DNA of 64,000 nucleotides from Methanosarcina siciliae T4/M (GTDB lineage: Archaea > Halobacteriota > Methanosarcinia > Methanosarcinales > Methanosarcinaceae): the NCBI RefSeq assembly GCF_000970085.1, contig NZ_CP009506.1, positions 3,038,001-3,102,000 of the forward strand, given 5' to 3'. How positions within the stretch are numbered: position 1 is the first letter of the stretch; the number at the start of each line of letters is the position of its first letter. The notes beneath the pieces were generated by a model, which ran no database searches, was not told the DNA's origin, and saw only the letters and a program-made list of their open reading frames with translations. Position numbers and translations under genes: made by a program. Positions 30,054-39,300 of this stretch are shown in pieces.

Positions 30054-30476
30054 TCAGATCTTTTTATTTGGGTCTACTGTTGTGAGTTTTGAGAATTTTA
30101 CGCCTTTGAGAGATATTATAGATCCGGCAAGATCTGTAATTTCCTGGCCGCTTCCGTCCAGTACTATTAATTCAAAACAATCATCGGTATCAAGGTACAT
30201 ATGTACGGAATACTTTATCAGATGAGAGTAATGGTGCTGGACATTAATAATAGCATTTGAAAGCCCACTTTTTTTGTGGTCGTAAATAACTGCAATTGTC
30301 CCTACACGGCGACCTTTTATGTCCTCCATCCATTCGTAATAAGTAATATAACTGATGAGGGCATCTCTTATCGCTTCCGAACGAGAGGAGGAATCTCTTT
30401 TTTTGATAATTTCATCAAATTGGTTCAGAAGGGCATCAGGAATGGAAACGCCTATTCTCATTAATTCTGCTTCCAT
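30054..30476 (-). CDS. NikR-like ribbon-helix-helix regulator with altered metal site
   Basis: 140 residues, the usual NikR length. I chose the ATG at 30476 (MEAELMRIGVSIPD, the conserved family start, with GGTGAT just upstream) over the in-frame TTG at 30491. An N-terminal ribbon-helix-helix DNA-binding domain (RIGVSIPDALLNQFDEIIKK, SSRSEAIRDAL) is joined to a C-terminal ACT-like tetramerisation domain. Of the nickel ligands of E. coli NikR (H76, H87, H89, C95), I can place the QHH histidines, H87 (in SVHMYL) and C95 (TDDCFEL), but the H89 position is Tyr. The square-planar nickel site is therefore incomplete, and metal or signal specificity may have changed. The gene stands alone between giant genes, with a dyad just upstream that suggests autoregulation. 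Role in nickel control is an inference from the family only. Confidence 0.82.
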   Translation of the reverse strand: MEAELMRIGVSIPDALLNQFDEIIKKRDSSSRSEAIRDALISYITYYEWMEDIKGRRVGTIAVIYDHKKSGLSNAIINVQHHYSHLIKYSVHMYLDTDDCFELIVLDGSGQEITDLAGSIISLKGVKFSKLTTVDPNKKI

Positions 30477-30518
30477 CGTATCACCAAGCAATATTATATT
30501 TCTTTAATACATAATAAC

Positions 30519-30564
30519 TCAGTAAATCATAGTAATATTTAATTGTAATATATTACTTTACTGA
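30519..30564. promoter_or_regulatory. Nested dyad upstream of the NikR-like gene, probable operator
   Basis: Two inverted repeats share one centre: TCAGTAAA (30519-30526) with TTTACTGA (30557-30564), and AGTAATAT (30531-30538) with ATATTACT (30550-30557). It lies 43-88 bases upstream of the ATG in an AT-rich region. Spaced half-sites of this kind suit a tetrameric ribbon-helix-helix regulator. Confidence 0.5.
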
Positions 30565-31015
30565 TTATTAATAACACTATATATCAACATTTCTTATAAG
30601 TTCATCCAAAAAATAATATTTTTTTAAATTAGTAAAGTTTCTGGAATCTTGTTCCATGCTTAGAAACTTGATTAATTGTTAGAAGTATGGATTTTGAGAA
30701 GTAATTTCGAATTTTGGGATCAGCTCATTAGTAAATTGATGTGAGCAAACAGGGACTGGGAATAAAACTGCAGATTATCATCTAATTATCGTTTTTTCAG
30801 GAGCTATAAAGAACATTTGCTCATCTTTACATCTTACAGATGAGCAAATAGTCGGGTTTTAGAACTGCAAAAAATAGCAATTCACAAAGGATATCGATGT
30901 TGATTAAGCTCAACATAAATATCTATGATTTTTTCCTAAATGGCCATATCTTCTATAGGTACGTAATACAAACTTTAAATATAATAATATTTAATCATAC
31001 ATTCATTAAAGTAAA
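30565..31015. other. Intergenic region
   Basis: AT-rich, between the NikR-like gene's operator and hairpin locus C. No gene seen. Confidence 0.4.
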
Positions 31016-31153
31016 TATTAAATAGATGTTCAGCATACATACATATGTCTACTTAAAAAACATCTAAATAGACACGCCTCCTAAATTTGTGCATAGCATA
31101 CAACTCCAGGAATCCCTCACCTGTAAAGTAGGCAGGTGGGGAATCCAGGATGC
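31016..31153 (+). ncRNA. Candidate structured RNA locus, copy C
   Basis: Box TATTAAATA at 31016-31024 lies 99 bases before CCTCACCTG. The hairpin (31096-31153) pairs CCTCACCTG with CAGGTGGGG, GGA with TCC, and an outer GCAT with ATGC. It shares ACACGCCTCCTAAAT with copy B. It is about 195 bases beyond the stop of the two-cohesin gene and reads towards it. Confidence 0.45.
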
Positions 31154-31326
31154 AAGGGCAAAGCAAGTAAAAAGTCGTATCCCCATTTCAATAATCATAT
31201 AGCAATCTTTTCTTCATGTTGCCTGAATATCTCTATTGTTTTGGATTTTAAGGGTTAGTAGATTTGACAAAGGGTCCGTTATATATAAAAGAGAATAAAT
31301 TGAATAAATATTAAATATTTATTCAC

Positions 31327-31358
31327 AAAAAAGGGAAGGAGATTAGCCTTATTCGGCT
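31327..31358 (-). terminator. Terminator with the stop codon in the hairpin loop (two-cohesin gene)
   Basis: On the minus strand AGCC-GAATAA-GGCT (31345-31358): the gene's TAA is in the loop. It is followed by CTCCTTCCCTTTTTT. The same design ends the genes at 42771 and 47796. Confidence 0.65.
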
Positions 31359-34300
31359 GCCTCCGCCCAGAAAGTTATCGTTCCTTTTTTGTTCCCTGAA
31401 CCGGCATAATCAGCCGGGACCTTTAGAGCTACTGAAGTGTTTTCCTGACTGTCCCCTCCTACTACTTTCCAGTAATTATTCCATAGCTGAGAGTCCAGCA
31501 GCAAGCCCTGGCTGAAAAGCGAATCTCCATCAGAGGAGTCGCAGACTACGGCTGTAACATTTACGTCGCAGCTTCCTCTGTTTTTGAGAGTTAGGTACTG
31601 GAGCTCACTGGTTTTTCCAGGGTACAGTTCCCCGAAATCCAGGGCTGAAGGGGAGACCTCAAGGGAAATCACCGGGACAATGGTTACATTCAGGGACACA
31701 CTTGAGGAACCGTTCTGGCTTCCAGAAGAAGCCTCCTCAACCTTGATACAATCCTCAAGCTCATTGTTTGTCTCGTCCGATTCGTCTATTGCATCCTCCG
31801 CATCTGCACTTACCTTAACGCTGTAATACCCGGCAGCAACCGGCTTCCATGAGAAATTAACATTAGCGCTACTACCCGATCCAATCCCTGATACGGTGCT
31901 GGTATCCACAACCTCGCCGTTTACGGAAAGGGTCGCGTTAAAGGCTCCGGCATCACTTTCGCCCGTGTTGCTGATGGTGGCGCCGATGTTCCATGAGGTA
32001 TTTGCAGTAATACCGGACGGCGGGATGATGGATGAAACAATGAGATCAGGCTGATCCCCCGGAGTCGACGAGTCGGTTACCGTGATATATTCGGCCTTTA
32101 CTTCCGAGTCGCTTCCTTCTGCACTGGATACTGTTAGGTTGACAGTATACTTTCCTTCGGCAGTGTAAGTGTAGCTCGGGTTTTGCTCAGTGGAATCCAC
32201 GTTTCCGTCGTTGTCAAAGTCCCAGGCCCATGAAGCAAGCGTACCTGTAGACTGGTCCGTGAAATTAACGGTTAGAGGAGCAGTACCGCTCGTTACATCC
32301 GCAGTGAAAACGGCAACAGGTTCAGGTTCTACAGGTGTGGAAGATTCGGATACCGTTATATAATCGGCTTTCACCTCAGAACTATTCCCACTTTCACTTA
32401 TGACCGTGAGGTTGACAGTGTAGGTACCTGCTGAAGTATATGTGTGCGAGGGGTTTTGCTCTGTTGCACTGGTGTTATCTCCAAAGTCCCAGGTCCAGGA
32501 GCTTGGGGAACCTGTGGATTGATCTGTGAAGTTGACAGTGAGTGGTACAGTGCCGTTAGTTACATCAGCAGTGAAAGCAGCAACGGGTTCTGTAGGTGTA
32601 GAAGATTCGGATACAGTAATATAGTCAGTCTTCACCTCTGAATCGTTTCCCTCTGCATTGGCAACCGTGAGGTTGACAGTGTAATTGCCGGCTGAAGTAT
32701 AGATATACGATGGGTTCTTTTCCTCGCTGTCGATAGTGCCGTCATTATTAAAGTCCCAGGCATAGGAAGAGACAGTGCCGGTTGATATATCGGTAAAGTT
32801 TACTTCCAGCGGTGCATCTCCGGATGTCGGGGCTGCCGTAAAGTCTGCTACTGGTGCAGCAGGTGCCGATTCCTCATATTCGACAACAAGGATCTGCTGG
32901 AGTGCGTCCATACCTCCGCTTGTCGTACTCTGTATACCCGCCTCGTTTCCTGTTGCATTGATGTAGTTTGTAGCATCAAAGACCAGGGGACTCCCTGAAT
33001 TTGAACTTCCCTGCCATGCATTGGTTGCCACTATGTTTCCGTTGAAAAGCAGGTTTCCTTCATCGGGCCCCGCACTTCCCGCGAAGCTGTACAGCATAGC
33101 GTTTGTGACCTTCTCCACGTCAATGGACATGCCAGTGAAAGGAGCGTATGCAGTAGCCTCTTCAGACGTGGTCCCGTAACTGGATGCAGATAAACCAAGC
33201 TCGTCGCATTCTTCATTAATGAAGATTTGTTTCCGGGTTTCGTTAGAATTTTTGTAGACCACAACGAGGGTACTTGGATACAGGGCGACTTTGCCGTAGA
33301 GGTTATTATCACCATCATAGGGGTTTGTGACAAGGCTGTTTCCTGCAGAGCTAAACCTGTCGGTTACATTGTAGACACAGAGCCCGTATTCATAATCAGC
33401 ATAGGCGCCAAAATTGCTCCAGTCCCTATAGAGGTTTCCGTTTCCTGTTGAGAGGTTTCCGTTCTCTATTATGTTCCCGTTGAAGCTGAGGTTCAACCAC
33501 GGATATCCACCAGCCGTCTGGTCCCAGTTGTAGGCGAAATAAAGGAAAACCTCTTCTATTGTGGAACCACTCGGGACCGGAAGGTCGCTTGCAGTCCAGG
33601 TTTCGGTCCTGCCGGAACCCCATGCTCCAACACTCTCGTAAGCAGAATCAGGCTGAGTGGAATACAGAAGGTCCCCCTGGAGATCAAAGGTATGCCTGGT
33701 AGTAATATTGCTTCCGCCTTCCCAGTAGATACCTTTGCCCTTATATCCATTGTACCTGAGAGGTTTAGCCGAACTGCTCTTGTTGTTGTTGGTCTCGTCC
33801 GTTTCAGAGATAAGGTTGTCCGGGTCAACAACGGCAGTGTAGGTCACGGTGCCGCCTTCAAGGTCACGGATAGTGGGGTCGATCAGGGTTACGATGGTCT
33901 TTGCATCGCCAGCAAGGGACGCAATCGTTGTCGTGTTTATTGGGACTGTTCCACTGGAAACGTCGCTTGCATAAACGGCTATCGAAATGTTTGTAAGGGT
34001 AGCAGTTCCTGTGTTCTGGACATTAAGAACTTTCACAGTATTTGTTTCCCTGGCAAAGACAGCAGAAGCCGGAACGACATTGACAATTCCTGAAATGCTG
34101 AGGTCGTTCGTTGCCACTTGACCCGCTTGAGTTACGGTTATGTAATCTGTCTTCAGTTCGGAATCGCTTCCATCTTCATTCGTAACTGTAAGATTCACGG
34201 TGTAATTACCTGCTGAAGTATATGTGTGCGAAGGACTCTGCTCAGTGCTGTCTACTGTGTCGTCGTTGTCAAAGTCCCATGCCCAGGCAGTAGGCGAGCC

Positions 34301-35308
34301 GGCAGACTCATCAGTGAACTGGACAGTCAGGGGTGAATCTCCGGAAGTGGGAGTCGCACTGAAGTTGGCGACAGGCAGAGTTGAAGAACCCTGGACTTTA
34401 ACACTTGATGCTTCGGTGACGGCATTTATGTTACTGCCTGAATCGTCATCCAGACGGTTGAAAGTAAGAGATATTTCACTTTCTCCCGGAGTTTCGGCCA
34501 CAAAGGTGGCACTTGCCAGGAGAACGTTTTCATCACCAGCCTTAACAACGTCGGTAGTATCCACCGCTTTTACTTTTATCGAAGTATTGGGCATACTGGA
34601 GTTTTCCGAAAGGCCAACCCAGGAAGGATATTCCACATCCGTGAAATTTCCAACAGCCGGATTCTCGAGGGTGAGGTTAAAGTCATAGCCAGAAAGACCG
34701 TCTGGGAAATTATCCGCCCTGATCTCGAAGACCTGGGATTCGCCCGAAGAAAGAGTGGATTCCGCCGGAATAATCGAAACAATCGGGTTCTTGGAAGTCG
34801 TTCCGGAAGTCAGTTTTGCTTCCCGGACGGTGACAGAGATCGTATTTTCGGAATCATCATCCAACCGGTTAACGGATACAGTGAGATTTGCTTCCCCGGA
34901 AGCAAGGGATTCTACAGTTACCGTACCTAAAGAGACATTTGAATCTCCTGCATTTATCTTTTCTGTCAGATCAACAGCTTTGATCTGGACCGAATCCGCC
35001 GGAAGACTCGAACTGTTATTCAAGCTTACCCAGGAAGGAAACTCCACTCCCGTTATCCTGGCAACTGAAGGGTCACTTATGCTGAGAGTCAGGTTGTACC
35101 CCGAAAGCCCGGAAGGTGCTTGATCAAGATAGAAACTCAGATTTGCTACGGAGACGGTATCTGAAAAAACAGCCTCCTGGGGCTCAAAATAGAGTTCTTC
35201 ACCGGCAGCCGTACACGCCCCAAGGCTGAACAACAGAAGGACTGCAAGACTTCTCAGTAAGTTTCCTGTAATCTTTTTTCTTGTTAGTTTCATGTTAAAT
35301 CTTCCCAT
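31349..35308 (-). CDS. Secreted scaffold-like protein with two cohesin-like domains
   Basis: 1319 residues from the ATG at 35308 (the ATG at 35293, MKLTRKK, with GGAAG upstream, is about equally likely). Approximate order: signal peptide 1-36, cohesin-like 1 at 37-170 (GLSGYNLTLSISDPSVARIT), cohesin-like 2 at 172-305 (GLSGYDFNLTLENPAV), PKD 309-393, CARDB 396-516, DUF3344 519-813, three PKD 816-1079, second CARDB 1086-1189, and a C-terminal beta domain 1203-1319 (LEVSPSALDFGELYPG, ending FWAEAAE). The cohesin-like domains are at the N-terminus and no dockerin is present, which fits a receptor or scaffold role for dockerin-bearing partners. It follows the single-cohesin gene by 18 bases and is probably co-transcribed with it. 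The CARDB-DUF3344 block is nearly identical in DNA to three neighbours. Confidence 0.85.
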   Translation of the reverse strand: MGRFNMKLTRKKITGNLLRSLAVLLLFSLGACTAAGEELYFEPQEAVFSDTVSVANLSFYLDQAPSGLSGYNLTLSISDPSVARITGVEFPSWVSLNNSSSLPADSVQIKAVDLTEKINAGDSNVSLGTVTVESLASGEANLTVSVNRLDDDSENTISVTVREAKLTSGTTSKNPIVSIIPAESTLSSGESQVFEIRADNFPDGLSGYDFNLTLENPAVGNFTDVEYPSWVGLSENSSMPNTSIKVKAVDTTDVVKAGDENVLLASATFVAETPGESEISLTFNRLDDDSGSNINAVTEASSVKVQGSSTLPVANFSATPTSGDSPLTVQFTDESAGSPTAWAWDFDNDDTVDSTEQSPSHTYTSAGNYTVNLTVTNEDGSDSELKTDYITVTQAGQVATNDLSISGIVNVVPASAVFARETNTVKVLNVQNTGTATLTNISIAVYASDVSSGTVPINTTTIASLAGDAKTIVTLIDPTIRDLEGGTVTYTAVVDPDNLISETDETNNNKSSSAKPLRYNGYKGKGIYWEGGSNITTRHTFDLQGDLLYSTQPDSAYESVGAWGSGRTETWTASDLPVPSGSTIEEVFLYFAYNWDQTAGGYPWLNLSFNGNIIENGNLSTGNGNLYRDWSNFGAYADYEYGLCVYNVTDRFSSAGNSLVTNPYDGDNNLYGKVALYPSTLVVVYKNSNETRKQIFINEECDELGLSASSYGTTSEEATAYAPFTGMSIDVEKVTNAMLYSFAGSAGPDEGNLLFNGNIVATNAWQGSSNSGSPLVFDATNYINATGNEAGIQSTTSGGMDALQQILVVEYEESAPAAPVADFTAAPTSGDAPLEVNFTDISTGTVSSYAWDFNNDGTIDSEEKNPSYIYTSAGNYTVNLTVANAEGNDSEVKTDYITVSESSTPTEPVAAFTADVTNGTVPLTVNFTDQSTGSPSSWTWDFGDNTSATEQNPSHTYTSAGTYTVNLTVISESGNSSEVKADYITVSESSTPVEPEPVAVFTADVTSGTAPLTVNFTDQSTGTLASWAWDFDNDGNVDSTEQNPSYTYTAEGKYTVNLTVSSAEGSDSEVKAEYITVTDSSTPGDQPDLIVSSIIPPSGITANTSWNIGATISNTGESDAGAFNATLSVNGEVVDTSTVSGIGSGSSANVNFSWKPVAAGYYSVKVSADAEDAIDESDETNNELEDCIKVEEASSGSQNGSSSVSLNVTIVPVISLEVSPSALDFGELYPGKTSELQYLTLKNRGSCDVNVTAVVCDSSDGDSLFSQGLLLDSQLWNNYWKVVGGDSQENTSVALKVPADYAGSGNKKGTITFWAEAAE

Positions 35309-35326
35309 AAAATGCCTTTAATCTTC

Positions 35327-36225
35327 TCATTTTTTTGATCTTGAGTGAATTACCACAAAAACAACGAAAACTGATATCGAATAAATGAATCCGAACCCGG
35401 GAAGGGTACTGTTTCCTGTACTGTTCCCTGTTCCTGTACTGTTCCCTGTATCATTTTTACTTTCATCAGCCTCCTCATCAGAGTTTATGAGATTATCCTG
35501 TTTATCGGAAGTTTCGGAACTTGAGATTTCTACCTCCTTTTTAAGGAGGAGTTTTCATCATTGGAGTTTTTCCTTTCCTCCGCGGTTTCATTAGGATCTT
35601 CCTGTATTACTGACGTGGAGCTACTGTCCGATTGACTCAGGGGGTCTGAAGTTTTGACACTATCTGAAGTTTTGACATTGTCATCAGCAGATGTATTTTC
35701 TTCCGAATCTCCATCATCTTCTTCCGAATCTCCGTCATCTTCTTTCGGATATTCCGCTCCTTCGAGGATGATCGTATTTTCAGAATCGTCATCCATTCTG
35801 TCTACTGTGACGGTGATTCCGGTAGATCCGCCTTCGAGCCCTTTTAAGGTAAGGACTGCAAGTTCTACATCTTCAGCCTCTTCATCTACGGCTTCCTGGA
35901 GGTCGGCTGCTTTTAACTTCACGGAGGAAGCAGGAAGCTCGGACACATCAGTCAAACTCGCCCACTCGGGAAAGTTAACGGCTTGTATTTCAGCGACATC
36001 CGGATCGTTCAGTTCCACGGTCAGATTATAACCAGAAAGTCCTTCAGGCAGGCTATCCGCACTCAGAGACAGCTCATAGATCTCTCCGGCCCCCAGGGAA
36101 ATTTCCTTCGATGGCTCTATTATAAGAGAAGGAGAAGCTTCTGCAAGTCCGGTACAGATCAGGATAGAAAGAAGAATCGCAAAAGCTAAAACTATTGAAA
36201 TTAAAACTCCGGGCCTTTTTTGCAA
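35327..36225 (-). pseudogene. Cohesin-like surface anchor protein, frameshifted before its PGF sorting signal
   Basis: The TTG at 36225 has GAGGTG 5 bases upstream. The first frame (to TAG at 35530) gives 231 residues: signal peptide 1-31, one cohesin-like domain about 32-162 (GLSGYNLTVELNDPDVAEIQ) and an acidic Ser/Thr stalk. At the TTAAAAAGGAGGTAG tract the -1 frame continues the same kind of stalk (EVEISSSETSDKQDN, then NSTGTGNSTGNST) and ends LPGFGFIYSISVFVVFVVIH plus SRSKK at 35327. That is a PGF-CTERM archaeosortase signal: PGF, hydrophobic helix, basic tail. The two frames overlap openly for only about 25 bases, and one missing A in a six-A run would explain the break. Either it is a mutation that releases the anchor protein, or frameshifting restores it. 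The next gene begins 18 bases later. Confidence 0.75.
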
Positions 36226-36265
36226 AGAATCACCTCATTAAAAGGGTTTTTCAAATAAATGAAAG

Positions 36266-36308
36266 GAAAAAATTGTGGGAAATATGAGAAAGTTTTTCTC
36301 AATTCCCC
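36266..36308 (-). terminator. Intrinsic terminator of the 1725-residue giant gene
   Basis: Minus-strand hairpin at 36277-36308 (GGGGAATTGAGA with TCTCATATTTCCC) followed by a run of six T. It is homologous to the terminators at 9922 and 19887. Only about 40 bases separate it from the next gene's start, so the promoter of the cohesin operon must overlap or lie within the end of this gene. Confidence 0.7.
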
Positions 36309-36336
36309 TTTGTTTTTTCATTCTTTTTTCTCCCAA

Positions 36337-39300
36337 TCATATCATTGCAAACATATCCACGATATCATCGAAGTCTATCCTTCCGTTCCCGTTGAAGTCG
36401 AAATACTCCACCGGCATGTTTTCCTCTATCCAGTCCATGTTGTGGAAGTATGCCACTACATCTACGAAGCTGAACTCCCCGTTTCCGGTGAGGTCTTCAT
36501 AGAGCCCGTCTCCGTCAAGATCTTTTGGAGCATATTCCTGATCCGGCAGGGGAGAAAGAAGGGTCACCTCAATTTTTCCTGTAAAAAATGTCGGCTCGAT
36601 GACGTTTCCTGAGTCGTCATCCAGACGGTCAACTCCTATGGAAATGTTCGTAGATCCTTTCTCCTTCCCAGAAACCTTAAGAGTTGCAAGCACAACACCT
36701 GCTGCTCCTTCCTTAACGGCATCTTCTCCGTCAACAGCTTTCAGGTAGATAGAAGTCGCTGGCAGGGAAGAGTTTTCAGTAATCAAAGCCCAGGAAGGGT
36801 ACTCTATATCGACTATCTCGGCAACAGTCGGGTCGTCGAGAGCAACGGTCAGGTTGTAGCCTGAAAGGCCTGCAGGGAAATTGCTGGCAACGAGATTTAT
36901 TTCAGTGGATTCGTTTTCTGAAACTGAGGAATTTTCAGGGTCGAAATAGAGAGTAACAGTTGACCCGGAAGCTTCGGAAACTTCTATGTAATCCGTTTTT
37001 AACTCAAAGTCAGTTCCGGCAGCATTTTCCACAGTCAGATTTACAGTGTAATTTCCGGCTGATGTGTACGTATGCGAGGGGTTTTGCTCAGTTGAATTGG
37101 CTCCGTCTCCGAAGTCCCAGTTCCATGAAGTGGGGGAACCTGCGGACTGGTCCGTGAAATTCACATTGAGAGGAACAGTCCCGCCAGTTACGTCAGCAGT
37201 GAAAGCAGCAACCGGTTCTGCAGGTGTGGATGATTCGGATACAGTGATATAATCGGTCTTCACCTCTGAATCGCTTCCACCTGCATTGGCAACCGTAAGG
37301 TTGACAGTGTAATTTCCGGCTGATGTGTACGTATGAGAGGGGTTCTGCTCAGTTGAATTAGCTCCATCCCCGAAGTCCCAGGACCATTCAGTTGCGTTTT
37401 CAGAAAGATCGGTAAACTGGACTGAGAGAGGGGCAGTACCACTGGTTGTATTTGCCATGAAATCGGCCATCGGTGCAGATTCTGAGTATTCAACTACGAG
37501 AATGGTATTCATGGCATACATATTGTCGCCGCCGGTGCCCGCGTCATAGCTCTGGAACCTGGCTTCATTGGCACCGCTTGCGAGCCCGTCCGTTACATTA
37601 TAGACAGAGAAACCTATCTTTGAATCGTCATGGTAATCTGCCCAGAAGCCGGGGTACTCTTCGCCGTTGAAGAAGAACTTACTCTTCCCGGAGTCACCTG
37701 CGCTGGCAAGGATAGAAACTACCTCTGCACTCCCGATATCCTCTGTATCAACCCCGGAAAAGTTCGCATAGGCGGTTGCCTCATCACTGGTCACCGAATA
37801 GCTGCTCTTGGAGTACAGCATGTCGAACTCATCGTTGATGATAATCTGCTTCTCGGTTGTTTCCTGGTCACTATAGACAACGATGAGGTAAGCTCCCCAG
37901 AGGGCATAATCGTTGGTCGTGCCTGCGGTTCCTTCAGGGGTCAGGACGAGCGTATTCCCTGCAGTGTTGAACTGATCGGTTACATTGTAGACATAGAGAC
38001 CATACGGGAAATTGTAGCTGCCAAAACCTTTGATATCCTTGTAGGCTGCATCGGTTGATATTGTGGCACCGTTGAAGACTGCCGTGAATGAAGGATCAAC
38101 ACCCATCTTGTTATAAGAGTAGGGCTGATAGAGCCTGGCGCTCACGACACTTGCGTCGGCCGGGATGGCCAGGTCGGAAGATGTCCATGTGTCCGTAAAG
38201 GATACCCATTTTGAGGATGTGTAGGCAGAGTCCCCACTGGAGTAGATGACATCATATTTACCCTCAAACGTTGCCCGCGTGTTAATGTCGTCCCCCCCGG
38301 TCCAGCGTTTGCCCTTGTATCCGTTGTAGACTACTGTTTTTGTAATGGAAAGGGCATTGTTAGTTTCGTTGGACTCAATTATGCTGTTTTCTGTGTCTGC
38401 GGTGGCGGTGATCTCAACATTGTCCCCATAAGCCCGGATGGAAGGGTCGATTATTGAAAGTGTGGTGTTAGCCCCTGCTGCAAGTCCGTCAACTGTGACA
38501 TTTGTGGAGGTATCATTTACATCAAATCTGACCGTAAAAGATCCTGCAGCTGCAGTACCAATATTTTCGACCTTTGCCGAGACGGTATTTTCTTCGTTTG
38601 CAAAGCATTCCCCGGCGTTAAGAGTGAGAGCAGAAACAAAGAGATCAGGCTCTGAAACCGAAGGTTCAGTTACTTTGACATAATCAGTCTTGAGCTCTTC
38701 ATCACTACCACCTGCATTAGAAACTGTGAGGGTCACATTATAGCTGCCGGCTGAGGTGTAAGTGTGTGAAGCATTCTGCTCAGTTGAAGTATATCCATCC
38801 CCGAAGTCCCATGACCAGGATGTCGGAGACCCGGTAGATTCATCCGTGAACTGGACGGTCAGAGGGATATCACCGGATGTCGGGGTTGCCGTAAAGTCGG
38901 CCACTGGAGCAGCAGGTGCCGATTCCTCATATTCGACAACAAGGATCTGCTGGAGTGCGTCCATACCTCCGCTTGTCGTGGCCTGGACGCCTGCTTCGTT
39001 TCCTGTTTCGCTTATGTAGTTCGTCGCATTAAAGACCAGTGGACTTGCGGTGCTGGAACTTCCCTGCCATGCATTGGTTGCCACTATGTTTCCGTTGAAG
39101 AGCAGGTTTCCTTCATCGGGCCCCGCACTTCCCGCGAAGCTGTACAGCGTAGCGTTTGTGACCTTTTCCACGTCAATGGACATGCCGGTGAAAGGAGCGT
39201 ATGCAGTAGCCTCTTCAGACGTGGTCCCGTAACTGGATGCAGATAAACCAAGCTCGTCGCATTCCTCATTAATGAAGATCTGCTTCCTGGTTTCATTAGC

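Noticed and set aside
35308..36225. Reading the single-cohesin gene as a normal secreted 231-residue protein
   Set aside because: The -1 frame immediately continues with a stalk of the same composition and a complete PGF sorting signal, which is too specific to be chance.
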